DNA of 64,000 nucleotides from Pseudomonadota bacterium (GCA_023451735.1 JAEXYH010000040.1:68667-132666), one strand, 5' to 3'; positions 26,385 to 35,172 are shown, counted from the stretch's first letter. The notes: generated by a model from the letters alone, not told the origin. Numbers and translations are program-made.

Positions 26385-27182
26385 TTAATCAACATCGGCA
26401 ACATGATACGTTGTTTTTCCTCCGTGAAGTAATGCAAACAAGCTCTTCGGTGGCGGTGCGTCGCAGACCACCATGTCCATTTCCGCAATCGAGCCTAGCC
26501 GAACCAGAGCACGCCGCTGGAACTTGCTGCTATCGATAGCAAGGACGACGCGTCCCGCCTGCTGCATCGCGGCACGGACAGCTCCGACCTCTGCATAATC
26601 GTCGTCGCCGATATCGCCCTCTTCATCGATACCGCTGACCGAAACAATAACGTAGTCGAACTTGAACGCACGAATGAAACTCTGCGCATTCTCACTGAAA
26701 ACCGCTGCATCGACATTGCGGATAAAGCCGCCCGGAACGGCAACTGTGAAATCGGTATTGTCGCTGAGTATGGTTGCGACCTTGAGACTATAGGTAACCA
26801 CACGCAACTTTTGGCGACCGACCAGGGCTCGGGCGATCGCTTCGCAGGTTGTACCGGTATCGAGAAATACCGACGCATTATCCGGCACCAGTTCGGAAAC
26901 CTTCTTAGCGATCGCGGCCTTGGCATCAGCATTAGCCACGCGTCGCTGGTGATAGATACCGGTTTCCAATGGAAGAGAGATCACTGCCCCGCCATGGGTC
27001 CTCCTGAGTTTCCCCTGTTGTTCCAGGGCCATGATATCGCGGCGGGCCGTCTGACGGGTGACCGAGCAGAGGGAAACGATATCGTCCAGCGTTATGTAGT
27101 TGTGCTGTTCGATATAGCGGATGAGAAACGCCTGCCGGCGCTCCTTTTTTCCCCCATCATCATCACTGCCTGCAAATCGCAT
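26385..27182 (-). CDS. DeoR-family transcriptional regulator
   Basis: A 265-residue regulator. The N-terminal helix-turn-helix is RRQAFLIRYIEQHNYITLDDIV then RQTARRDIMALEQQGKLRRTHGGA (about residues 14-62), the DeoR signature. The C-terminal DeoR sensor domain has FLDTGTTCEAIARAL, AVPGGFIRNVDAAVFSEN and VLAIDSSKFQRRALV, the phosphosugar-binding fold. ATG at 27182 has AAAAGGACAG upstream. The gene lies downstream of the nuclease autotransporter on the same strand, separated by that gene's strong terminator. DeoR proteins usually repress sugar or nucleoside genes and respond to a phosphorylated sugar. A link to the autotransporter is suggested by proximity and by tandem repeats in the autotransporter promoter. 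Confidence 0.92.
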   Translation of the reverse strand: MRFAGSDDDGGKKERRQAFLIRYIEQHNYITLDDIVSLCSVTRQTARRDIMALEQQGKLRRTHGGAVISLPLETGIYHQRRVANADAKAAIAKKVSELVPDNASVFLDTGTTCEAIARALVGRQKLRVVTYSLKVATILSDNTDFTVAVPGGFIRNVDAAVFSENAQSFIRAFKFDYVIVSVSGIDEEGDIGDDDYAEVGAVRAAMQQAGRVVLAIDSSKFQRRALVRLGSIAEMDMVVCDAPPPKSLFALLHGGKTTYHVADVD

Positions 27183-27269
27183 CGTGCCTTCTGTCCTTTT
27201 TGGAGACTCTTAATAAACGAAAACCCGCACAACGCTTATCAAGCGGCGCGCGGGCTGGAAACTGCCTGC

Positions 27270-27307
27270 AAAAAACAAGCTCTCCGGCCCGATCGCTCGG
27301 GCCGGAG
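27270..27307 (-). terminator. Rho-independent terminator of the autotransporter gene
   Basis: An 11-bp perfect stem, CTCCGGCCCGA (27282-27292) with TCGGGCCGGAG (27297-27307), loop of four. On the minus strand it is followed by AGCTTGTTTTTT. It lies 19 nt after the stop at 27326. Confidence 0.85.
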
Positions 27308-27325
27308 ACAGTATTGCATCGGCTA

Positions 27326-30300
27326 TCAGAACTTCACGCCCAAATATCCATTAATGCCGTTCTGGCTGGCGCCCGAGCCAAATTTACCGGTATAGGACAA
27401 GGTCAGGGCGGCCTTTTTGCTGAGATCGAAGCCAACTCCGACATTAAGGACGGCGACATCTTCCGCAAGCGGCGCACCGCGCACTTCAAACGCACTGCCA
27501 CCGGAAAGCACCATCTTCGTTTCGGGCGTGACATCGCCGTCGGCATGACGCCAGCTTATCGAGCCATGCAGCATACCGGTGGTTTCCTGCAGCGTGAACT
27601 CCGTTGCAGCGCGCAGTCCTAGTTCAGTGAAGACTGCATTCCGACTGCCGTCATCGACGGAAAGCGCACCCGCGCCACCGCGTTCGGAGAAATCATCGTT
27701 CTGGAAATTCACGTATGCGAGATTGGCGAAAGGCTCAAAGATAGCCCGGCCAATCTGATGCTGATAGCTGATCTCGCCAAAAATCTGCGATGTGGAGGCA
27801 TCATACCCGGCGGTCAGTCTTTCTGTCACTCCAGGAATGAAGAGGGACCGCTCGCTGTCGACATTATTCCAGCTGTGCGATGCGCCGAAACGCAGCCCGA
27901 CAGGACCGAGATAGGTGCCTGCATAAACACCGAGATCGAACTGATCGACATCGCTTTTCGACGCCAGCCAGTCGGTGGATACGGATGTGTGGCCGTAACC
28001 GCCGAAGGCGCCGATCCGCCAGTCGTTGCCTACCATGCCGTCAAGACCGACCAGAACACCGCCCGCGGATTGATCGACGCCGTAGGCATTGCCGTCGCCG
28101 TCCTTGTTCGCCCAAGCGCCGTAGCTACGCGTCCAGAAGCCGACCGAACCGGCATCCGCAGCGCCTGCCGCCACTCCGCTCTCGCCGATATGAAGCTCCG
28201 TCGTGCCGCGATCCTTGCCGCCGAGTCCGGACCGCAGCCGGTCAAAAGCACCGTCGCGGACGATCTGGCTATTGTCGAGCAACACACCGTAGGTCGATGC
28301 GTGGATTTCGCCACCAACCTGTGTGAAGGCGGAACGGGCCGTCTCGGCATCCAGCGACACGATCGCATCGTAGAGCGTGTTTCCGAAACCAAGACTATCC
28401 ACGCCCAGCGCAGCCGAACGTTGATTGAAAGTAGAGGCCACACCATCAAATGCCGTATCATTGCGTTCCAGTCGCATCGTCAAAGATCCGGCCCCATAGG
28501 TCAGGCTCGGATCAAGAAAGGCGAAATTTGAAACGATCGAGTCGAACTGCCCATCGATGCCACCGGCGGAACTGATAATGGAATAGTCAGTCAGCGGCTT
28601 GTAGTTACTCCCGGCCGCAATATTCATCACCGTGCCGCCGGATATGGTGGTTTTTCCAGTCACGGTGACGCGGTCCGTCTTGCCGCTCTCATCGACTTCG
28701 ACCTGATAGGTCGAGCCTTTGGCAAAATCGAGGTTGCCGGCAACATTCAAAGTGCCGATCGAATTTCCGGGTGCAAGCGTGCCGCCGTCTGCTATGGCGA
28801 GATTGCCGACCGTGCCGGTGCCGCCAATTACCCCGCCGTCGAAAACCGTCGTCTTGCCTGAATTGGCGATCGAACCATTGACCGCCAGGCGGCCACCTTT
28901 GACGTTAGTGTCACCGGTATAAGCGTTAATGGCGGTAAGGTTGAGGGTGCCGTTGCCCGTCTTCGTTAGGCTGCCGATACCGGAGACCGTACGGTCGATA
29001 ACAACTGAATTGGTTACATCGGCAATATCGAGCGTGCCACCACCAGTTTCCAAAATGACCGATCGGTCGAGTTTTTGCATTCCAGTGCCGGCGATTCTCA
29101 ACGCTCCGCTGTCGAGGCGAAGGGCTGCGTTGCTGCTGCCAAGGGCCGCGTCCTCATCGACGATCACCGTCCCTCCATCGGCCACCAATGTTTCGCCGAT
29201 AAAACCGTGGTCGTCGATACAATAGTCGACGATCGCCTGAGCAAAGCGCGGGTCTTTGCTCTTACAATCGAGCAGCGTCTTTTTCTCGGTATCCGTCAGG
29301 CGGGAAAGGATCGCTTTTCCATTCTCGTCGGAAATCTGTCCGAGATAGACATCCCGGCGCATATTGTTGCGCGTCAGGTAAAATTCCTTGCCGTCGGCGA
29401 AGGTTGTCGCGTTCTTGCCCCAAACAAGGCGGGTCTTGTCGACCTGAGCACCATCCACAGTCTGCTTATAGGTCTCCAGGCTCGGACCTATCCATTTGAA
29501 CTCATGTGCAACCGGCTCATGATCCGACAGAGGCGTCTTGCTGCCGTCCGGACGGGTAACGTAGACATCCTTGATGACGCCGAGATAAGGATCGTTTGGA
29601 TCGTCCGCAATCATGTACCATTTGCCGAATGGTCGCGAGACGAGAAAGTGATCGATCTTGACCCGGTGCCAGCTTCCCCAAGTGTTCGTCGCGTCTTCGC
29701 CTGCCGAAGGCCAGGTCGCGCTGCCGTCGTTGAGGTCGTGCGGCTTGAACTGCTCACGCTCACCTTCCGTCTGCAGCAGCATGAACTGCTTCTTCAAGAG
29801 ATTCATCGTTTGCGGTTCGTTGCCAGCAACCGGATAGATCTCATCCTCAAACAGGTCTGACGGAATGGCCGCCTTGTCGATATCGGCGCCTGGCTTGCCT
29901 TTCCAGTCGGCAATAAACTTGTCGAGCGCAACCTGATCCTTGGCATACTGCTTGAGCAAATCGTAATAGAAGGAATTGGCGCTCTTGGTATAGACGCGCA
30001 ACAGCAATTCCTGCTGGCTTCTGGAATGCAGGCCACGCTCGGAAACATCCCCGGCATTGAAGTCGCCGGCCACGATCACAGGGTTGGTCGCAGCCTTGGC
30101 CCATTCATTCAGAGCCTTGGCCTCAACAACCCGCTTGGTCGCTTCGTCGCTATAGTCGAAATGGATTGTGCCGACGGTGGTCTTCGGCCTGCCTGCTTCA
30201 CCATCAATGTCCTGATAGGTAACGAAACGACCCTGTGTGTTCATGCCCGGCGCCTCATAGGAGGCGATGGTGCCGGGGAGACGCGATATGATACCCACGT

Positions 30301-30613
30301 CGCCCGTCAGCTTGCCATTGTATGTACCAAGACCTGCATTTTGAAGCATGGCCGGGATATCGCTGACATATTTGCTTCCGTTGGCTTCTTGGAACATCAG
30401 CACATCCCAGTTGCCGTTTACCATGAAGTCGCGAGTGATTTCAGGGCTCTGCTTGAACTTGTTCCAGATGTTCAGTGACATCAGGCGCAGGGTTCCATCA
30501 TCCGCATGGGACGGGCTGGCAATGACAATGGTCAGCGCCACGCCAGAAAAGAGGCTGGTGGCGCGGCGCCGGTTTTTTGATTTAGGTTTTGAAATTCGAC
30601 CGTCGATAAGCAC
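27326..30613 (-). CDS. Autotransporter with endonuclease/exonuclease/phosphatase passenger domain
   Basis: A 1095-residue type V secreted protein. I chose GTG at 30613, with GGAG six bases upstream and a signal peptide right after (residues 1-37, ending SHA|DDG). Residues about 40-385 form an endonuclease/exonuclease/phosphatase domain: LRLMSLNIWNKF, MFQEANG (metal-binding Glu), VIVAGDFNAGD and LSDHEPVAHEF with the terminal Asp-His pair, so the catalytic set looks intact. Residues about 480-720 are a passenger beta-helix with PATR repeats (GNGTLNLTAINAYTGDTNVKGG, GGTLAPGNSIGTLNV). The last 280 residues are the barrel, ending in a strand with terminal Phe. A secreted DNase, sphingomyelinase or phosphatase is possible; I cannot choose between them. 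A strong terminator follows. Confidence 0.9.
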   Translation of the reverse strand: MLIDGRISKPKSKNRRRATSLFSGVALTIVIASPSHADDGTLRLMSLNIWNKFKQSPEITRDFMVNGNWDVLMFQEANGSKYVSDIPAMLQNAGLGTYNGKLTGDVGIISRLPGTIASYEAPGMNTQGRFVTYQDIDGEAGRPKTTVGTIHFDYSDEATKRVVEAKALNEWAKAATNPVIVAGDFNAGDVSERGLHSRSQQELLLRVYTKSANSFYYDLLKQYAKDQVALDKFIADWKGKPGADIDKAAIPSDLFEDEIYPVAGNEPQTMNLLKKQFMLLQTEGEREQFKPHDLNDGSATWPSAGEDATNTWGSWHRVKIDHFLVSRPFGKWYMIADDPNDPYLGVIKDVYVTRPDGSKTPLSDHEPVAHEFKWIGPSLETYKQTVDGAQVDKTRLVWGKNATTFADGKEFYLTRNNMRRDVYLGQISDENGKAILSRLTDTEKKTLLDCKSKDPRFAQAIVDYCIDDHGFIGETLVADGGTVIVDEDAALGSSNAALRLDSGALRIAGTGMQKLDRSVILETGGGTLDIADVTNSVVIDRTVSGIGSLTKTGNGTLNLTAINAYTGDTNVKGGRLAVNGSIANSGKTTVFDGGVIGGTGTVGNLAIADGGTLAPGNSIGTLNVAGNLDFAKGSTYQVEVDESGKTDRVTVTGKTTISGGTVMNIAAGSNYKPLTDYSIISSAGGIDGQFDSIVSNFAFLDPSLTYGAGSLTMRLERNDTAFDGVASTFNQRSAALGVDSLGFGNTLYDAIVSLDAETARSAFTQVGGEIHASTYGVLLDNSQIVRDGAFDRLRSGLGGKDRGTTELHIGESGVAAGAADAGSVGFWTRSYGAWANKDGDGNAYGVDQSAGGVLVGLDGMVGNDWRIGAFGGYGHTSVSTDWLASKSDVDQFDLGVYAGTYLGPVGLRFGASHSWNNVDSERSLFIPGVTERLTAGYDASTSQIFGEISYQHQIGRAIFEPFANLAYVNFQNDDFSERGGAGALSVDDGSRNAVFTELGLRAATEFTLQETTGMLHGSISWRHADGDVTPETKMVLSGGSAFEVRGAPLAEDVAVLNVGVGFDLSKKAALTLSYTGKFGSGASQNGINGYLGVKF

Positions 30614-30692
30614 GTAACACTCCGTTGAAACGTAACTCCGAACAGACGCGGCGATAGGCAAAAGGCCATCTGCAACAACGCGCCAGCGGACG

Positions 30693-30724
30693 AAATGTCA
30701 CTTTGCATACTTAAATGTCACTTT
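30693..30724 (-). repeat. 12-bp direct repeat upstream of the autotransporter, possible operator
   Basis: AAATGTCACTTT occurs at 30693-30704 and again at 30713-30724, start to start 20 bp apart, that is about two helical turns. It lies 80 nt upstream of the chosen GTG start. Exact tandem sites on one helix face suit a dimeric regulator; the DeoR protein encoded next to the autotransporter is the nearest candidate. Confidence 0.5.
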
Positions 30725-31147
30725 TGCTACATTTTGGGCGAAGACGCACCTTTTTCGTGTGCTGAGCCATCGCATCGCCTATTTCGAGCGGCGATTAACC
30801 GCTTTAGTAGTGGTAGTGCCGGTCGGTACTGCGCTCCATCCGGGTCGCGGTGCCTCCTCGCTGGCGTCCCGTGCAAGTGCTTGACACCCAGTGGCACCCG
30901 ATCGCGGCTCCTGCCTTGGTTTCGTGTTTTTCGCTGCCCTCCTCCTGTACCAACCAGTACCGGACATGACGACGCGCACCTGCCTTGCCGGATGCGCATG
31001 CGAGCCGGAATCAGCCTTTAGATAGTCGAGCTTTACCTGATAGTTGTCGGCTGGATAGCGACGGCGATTCACGCGGCCCGCCGCCTGGGCAGTTTCGTTT
31101 GAAGAACCGTCCGCTCCAAATCCCCTGTTCGTCCCTTACGAGAACCG

Positions 31148-31178
31148 ACGGCGGCAAGCCATATAGGCTTGCCGCCGT
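31148..31178. terminator. Perfect hairpin downstream of aztD, probable transcription end
   Basis: ACGGCGGCAAGCC (31148-31160), loop ATATA, then GGCTTGCCGCCGT (31166-31178): 13 bp without mismatch, 59 nt after the aztD stop. There is no U-run on either side, so it may act with Rho or protect the mRNA end. Confidence 0.5.
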
Positions 31179-31236
31179 TACGCAAGTCTCAGCAGCTTCG
31201 TCCTGGTGGCCCGGACGCTATTTTATATTGGTGCGA

Positions 31237-33045
31237 TCAATGCGCCTTCATTTCGCTGACGATCTCCTCCGCCTTCAAGGAAGACGGGTAATAGGTCGGC
31301 CAGTTCGTCACTTCCTCAAGCAGTGCTGCACGATCATTGCCCCAGTAGATGTGGTAGTGATCGGTCTTTTCCGGCGCGATCTTGTGGTCGCTGAACTGGA
31401 TGAACTGCGGGGCATCCGCGTCACCTTCAGCCTTCTTGAAGACGAAACGCACGCCGCGGTTACCCTTTTTATAGGTCAGTATTTCTTTGCCATCATAGGC
31501 GTAAGTCGCTTTCTTGGGCTTGCCGCTTTTGTAGAAACTTACTTGATCGCCCTCAATGGTGATGCGCTCGACATCGGTCTTGTAGCCGACCTCATACTCT
31601 GCACGAATCTGCTCAATGCTTGATGAGCCCTTCTCGGCCTTGTGTGCCCAGACCGGATCGAGTGTGCCGTCCTGCAAATACGGATAGACCGACTGCCAAT
31701 CCCCGGCATAGTCCAACAATGGACGATCCTTTACCTGGCTATCCTCGAAATAACCTGCATAAATCCTGGGATCCCCATGGCTGTGGTCGTGACCGGCGTG
31801 ATCATGGCCCTCGCCGCCCTCGTGCACCTTGCCGCTGCCACCGACCACCGCGATGTTGTAAGGTTTGCCTTCCACCTTGATCGCGCCGACTTCATTCAGC
31901 TCCGTCTTTGAAATGCGACGCACCACTCCGGCATTCGGGTCGCTCATCACGACTTCATCGCCTGCCATGGCGATGCGCGGACGCGGATCGTTCCAGTGGC
32001 CGTCCATGGAATAAGGTTCGGTCACCTCGGCGCTTTTCGACAGCCTGCCGTCCAGAACATCGATCTGGTGGAGGGAGCCGTCCTCGGTGAGAACGTAACC
32101 GAAGCGGGCGTTTGCGGGATCGAGCACGAAATCGATCCTGCGGAACGGCAGCTCGATGTAGCGGAAATTCGGCGCATCGACCGGGTCCACGACAACGAGG
32201 CCCTTGGCTCCGTAATTGCCGAGAAACACCTGCATGCTCTTGGCGCCAAGCAAAGTTCCCGTTGTCTGTCCGCTCGGCAGCTCAGCCGGATAGCTGAGCA
32301 GCTTGGTCTCGGGGCCGTCCTTGCCAGCCGTGACGGTCAAAATACCCTCCTTGCAGCCTGCAGCGAGGTAGGCGCCGGAGAAGGCTTCGCCGTGAATGCC
32401 AGTGCAGGTCGCCACGTCGCCGACCGGCGTACCGTCCGCTTTGACCGCCTGAAGGCCGACGCGCGTCGGAGCAGCATCACCATCGACGGGAGCGTCCGAG
32501 GCGACAGTCGTCACCCATGCACTTCCGACAGGCGCCGCAAAGCCGTGATGCGCACGGGCTTGGCTCAGCCGAGTGGACTCGATCCCACCCTGCGAAAGTT
32601 CGTACGCATCGACGATTTCGTTATAACCACCCTTATCGAAATTGACGACGATCTTGCCGTCATGGTCGATGACGTGGAAAGGCCGCGGCCCGCTCAGGAG
32701 TTGCTGGATCACCGACGGGTCGGCAATCTCAATGTCCGAATGATCGCCATGGGCGTGAAGCGAAATGCCGCTATTGATGAAGGTGATGGTATCGTTGTCG
32801 GATTGGACCGAAACGATCGCCGCTCCTTCGTTCACACTGTATAGTTTGTTCTGCCCCTTCGTTTCGAACGTCCAGCGGTTTTCCGGTTTGCTCACATCGA
32901 AGGCCGTCACCTTTCCGCCTGCGTGGTCACCGACAAAGACGCGATAGAGCGTCACATCTTCCTTGTCATCGTGCGCGAATGCTGCCGAGCCAATCGGGCT
33001 CACCGATATTGCAAGGGCGGAAACTCCCAGGATCAAGTGTTTCAC
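31237..33045 (-). CDS. aztD: AztD-type periplasmic zinc chaperone fused to a C-terminal ZinT domain
   Basis: A 602-residue exported protein; GTG start at 33045 with AAAAAGGAGAG upstream. Residues 1-24 are a signal peptide ending AFA|HDD. Residues about 25-405 match the AztD beta-propeller zinc chaperone of aztABCD systems (LYRVFVGDHAGGKVTAFDV, with a His cluster LHAHGDHSD). A His-rich linker (about 405-424, EGHDHAGHDHSHG) leads into a complete ZinT domain at about 425-602: GDWQSVYPYLQDG, then DHKIAPEKTDHYHIYWG with the three zinc-ligand histidines and a normal C-terminus. Free-standing ZinT and AztD are separate proteins in the systems I know. A Zur-like box lies just upstream (33062-33080). 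The transporter genes that should accompany it are broken. Confidence 0.88.
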   Translation of the reverse strand: MKHLILGVSALAISVSPIGSAAFAHDDKEDVTLYRVFVGDHAGGKVTAFDVSKPENRWTFETKGQNKLYSVNEGAAIVSVQSDNDTITFINSGISLHAHGDHSDIEIADPSVIQQLLSGPRPFHVIDHDGKIVVNFDKGGYNEIVDAYELSQGGIESTRLSQARAHHGFAAPVGSAWVTTVASDAPVDGDAAPTRVGLQAVKADGTPVGDVATCTGIHGEAFSGAYLAAGCKEGILTVTAGKDGPETKLLSYPAELPSGQTTGTLLGAKSMQVFLGNYGAKGLVVVDPVDAPNFRYIELPFRRIDFVLDPANARFGYVLTEDGSLHQIDVLDGRLSKSAEVTEPYSMDGHWNDPRPRIAMAGDEVVMSDPNAGVVRRISKTELNEVGAIKVEGKPYNIAVVGGSGKVHEGGEGHDHAGHDHSHGDPRIYAGYFEDSQVKDRPLLDYAGDWQSVYPYLQDGTLDPVWAHKAEKGSSSIEQIRAEYEVGYKTDVERITIEGDQVSFYKSGKPKKATYAYDGKEILTYKKGNRGVRFVFKKAEGDADAPQFIQFSDHKIAPEKTDHYHIYWGNDRAALLEEVTNWPTYYPSSLKAEEIVSEMKAH

Positions 33046-33061
33046 TTTTCTCTCCTTTTTT

Positions 33062-33080
33062 AATGATATATCGTAACGTT
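33062..33080. promoter_or_regulatory. Candidate Zur box upstream of aztD
   Basis: AATGATATATCGTAACGTT; its complement resembles the rhizobial Zur palindrome as I remember it (AATGTTATA-n-TATAACATT). It sits 17 nt before the aztD start, so binding would block the promoter or ribosome site. A related site lies before the ATPase gene at 33755. Confidence 0.5.
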
Positions 33081-33113
33081 TATGGGTTGAAATTTGCGAC
33101 TGTTTTCCTGATC

Positions 33114-33190
33114 TCAGCCACGATTGATCGCCGCCACCAGGGTCTTCACGTTGTGCGCATCATTTCGATGTAGCTCCCCGCCACTCCATC
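33114..33190 (-). pseudogene. 3' remnant of a zinc solute-binding protein gene (aztC-like)
   Basis: The last codons of the ATPase-gene frame read PDGVAGSYIEMMR, and the next frame continues NVKTLVAAINRG then TGA at 33114. Together this is the typical C-terminus of a cluster-A1 metal-binding protein. One base seems to be missing between MMR and NVK. The rest of that gene is absent, so this is a scar of a deletion. Confidence 0.65.
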
Positions 33191-33703
33191 CGGCACCAAC
33201 AAAATCGCGCGCTCGTCGACGGCATTGAAGGGCTCGTCGAGGAGAATGAGGTCAACATCCTGCGCCAGTACGCGCGCAAACAGGGCACGCTGCAACTGTC
33301 CGCCGGAAAGCTTATCTATAGGTCGACTGTCGAAGCCTTCCGGACCGACGGCAACCAATCCCCGGGAAACGATCTTCCTGTCCTGGGGCCGACGGCATCC
33401 GAGCAGGCCACGCCGCGGCAAGCCCAACAATACCAGATCGATAACCCTTGCCGGGAAGGAGCGATCCAACTCGGATTGTTGGGGCAGGTAGGCGAGCCGG
33501 CCCCCCGGCTCGACAGAGTATGTCCCGCCAATGGGCCTCAGCAACCCGGCAATGCCCTTCATGAGCGTCGATTTGCCGGAACCATTTCCTCCGACTAACG
33601 CTAAAAGGCTTCCCTTGCGGACTATTCCGCTCAGGTGGTGCACCGCAGGATGCTGGTCATATCTCAGCGCCAAGTCGCGGAAAGTTAGGCAAGGTTGATA
33701 CAC
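33146..33703 (-). pseudogene. aztA: Truncated zinc ABC transporter ATPase (aztA-like) fused to aztC remnant
   Basis: The frame encodes 185 residues from GTG at 33703; zinc ABC ATPases are usually 240-260. Walker A GGNGSGKS (residues 38-45), Q-loop LPQQSE, signature LSGGQLQR and Walker B LILLDEPFNAVDER are intact. Immediately after the D-loop the family sequence stops: the H-loop histidine and C-terminal part are missing and replaced by solute-binding-protein-like PDGVAGSYIEMMR. This is what an in-frame deletion from late aztA to the end of aztC, removing the permease gene aztB, would leave. Without the H-loop the ATPase is probably inactive. A candidate Zur box lies upstream at 33755-33779. 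The start is uncertain because the frame is open to 33805. Confidence 0.75.
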
Positions 33704-34167
33704 GGTCCGGTTTTCTCTCGTCGATCCAACGCAGCTAGAAAATCCACAATAGGTAATGTTATATCGTTTATATAATGTCTGATGCTTGGGCAACCCAGAG
33801 ATCACAAACCGCCGTGGAAAACTCGCAGCGGGAAGGATTAGACCGTTGACGGAAACGAATGTGCCGTCAGGCAGGGAAAACAGCTCACGCCAGCCTTGGA
33901 AATGACGCCATTCGCGCGGCGTGCCGATGGATTAAATAAACAATGTTCCTCATGGTCCGCCACCTGCGCACCGCGCGAGGAGCCAGAGCCTCAAGCATGT
34001 CAGGTATCGGCGCCAGAAGCATGCCATAGCCGATGAGCTCAACACGTGATCGAGATGGATCAGGCACCAAGCCACTATAGTCGGCGTAATTCGAGCTAAA
34101 GATCGCGATCAAGGAAAGGGTGTGACTTGAATAGCCGGACCCCATCTTATCCGTTTAAACCGCCCTC
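33704..34167. other. 464-bp region between ATPase remnant and LysR gene
   Basis: It contains the candidate Zur box at 33755-33779. An 86-codon frame at 33885-34145 (minus strand) begins with ATG but lacks a ribosome site and family resemblance; it may be chance or a further gene remnant in this decaying locus. Confidence 0.45.
33755..33779. promoter_or_regulatory. Candidate Zur box upstream of the aztA remnant
   Basis: It begins AATGTTATAT, a perfect half of the remembered Zur palindrome, followed by an AT-rich right half (TTTATATAATGTC) that is degenerate. It lies about 50-75 nt before the chosen GTG start. Presence at both genes supports zinc-starvation control. Confidence 0.5.
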
Positions 34168-35172
34168 TCAGGGAAGCATTGCGAAAGAGTTATCCGTTTT
34201 ACCTGTCCCCGTTCCCGGCGCTCTGGCCGGCACGGTATCGAGCCGGCGGGCCGATTTGAAACTCTCATCGGCACGAAGATCTGGCATGCTGTGCATTGTC
34301 TCAATGAAACGTTTGGCGACTGGCTGAAGCGAACGATCCGCTTTGCGAATAATGCCTACCCGGCGATTGAACCAGGGCGCATCAACGAGTTTGTAAGCGA
34401 GGCCCGTCATATTGCCAGCCTCTACCGCGGATGTCGGCAGAATGGCGACGCCGACCCCTGCCCGCACCATGCTCAGCGCCGTCGACATGTAGTTGGCTTC
34501 CATGACTACATTGACTTCGCACCCCTCGCGGTCCATCGAGCGCTCGAAAAGCACCCGGACTGTGCTGTTCCTTCGCGTCAGGACGAGCGGATAGGAAGTA
34601 AAGTCACTGATCTGCAGAACAGGCGCCGCATTGGCCAGCGCATGGCCGACGGGGAAAAACGCGCAGAGGCTATCGGACACATAGTCTTCGACCTTTATGC
34701 TTCGATCGGAACTGATCCGCGTTCCGATGCCGAAATCGACCTCTTCGGCTTTGACAAGTTTGATGATGTCTTCGCCGACAACATCCCAGACGTTGATCTC
34801 GATCCCAGGGTTCTGCTCGCGGAAAATCATGATCGCACGCGGCAGAAAGCTTGCTGCAACAGACGGTAAGGCGGCAATCTTGACTATGCCCCTTCGCGCA
34901 TAGGTGAGGTCCGTTGCGGCGAGCAGAATCTCGTCCATGTTCATGGCCAGACGCTCCATCAGCGGCAGAATGTTGCGCCCGGCCGGCGTCAGCTCTACCC
35001 TCCGCTTGTTGCGATCGAAAAGCTTGATGCCCAATTGCTCTTCGAGCTGATTGATCTGTACCGTCAACGTTGGCTGTGACACGTTCAGTTCCTGTGCAGC
35101 GCGCGTGAATTTCAAGTGCTGCACAATGGCCAGAAAGGCGCGAACCTGGCGGAAACTGGGTGGAAGGCTCAT
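34168..35172 (-). CDS. LysR-family transcriptional regulator
   Basis: A 334-residue LysR regulator. The N-terminal helix-turn-helix (FRQVRAFLAIVQHLKFTRAAQ then VSQPTLTVQINQLEEQLGIKLFDR) spans residues about 6-60. The effector domain is typical (PGIEINVWDVVGEDIIKLVKA, DFGIGT, VRAGVGVAILPTSAVEAG). The C-terminus is about 25 residues longer than usual and low in complexity (ARAPGTGTGKTDNSF). The ribosome site is weak. It is transcribed away from the hydrolase gene cluster but its 3' end faces the zinc locus. Target and ligand are unknown; it is a different branch from the LysR at 45295-46194. Confidence 0.9.
   Translation of the reverse strand: MSLPPSFRQVRAFLAIVQHLKFTRAAQELNVSQPTLTVQINQLEEQLGIKLFDRNKRRVELTPAGRNILPLMERLAMNMDEILLAATDLTYARRGIVKIAALPSVAASFLPRAIMIFREQNPGIEINVWDVVGEDIIKLVKAEEVDFGIGTRISSDRSIKVEDYVSDSLCAFFPVGHALANAAPVLQISDFTSYPLVLTRRNSTVRVLFERSMDREGCEVNVVMEANYMSTALSMVRAGVGVAILPTSAVEAGNMTGLAYKLVDAPWFNRRVGIIRKADRSLQPVAKRFIETMHSMPDLRADESFKSARRLDTVPARAPGTGTGKTDNSFAMLP

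Larger units (their letters stand above)
30614..31236. other. 623-bp intergenic region between autotransporter and zinc locus
   Basis: No supported gene. The left end holds the autotransporter leader and a 12-bp direct repeat (30693-30724). The right end holds a perfect 13-bp-stem hairpin (31148-31178). The middle, about 30730-31140, shows no frame with a ribosome site. Confidence 0.55.

Noticed and set aside
33885..34145. 86-codon minus-strand frame between the zinc locus and the LysR gene
   Set aside because: Begins with ATG but has no clear ribosome site, no recognisable domain and irregular composition. Kept only as a remark in the gap entry.
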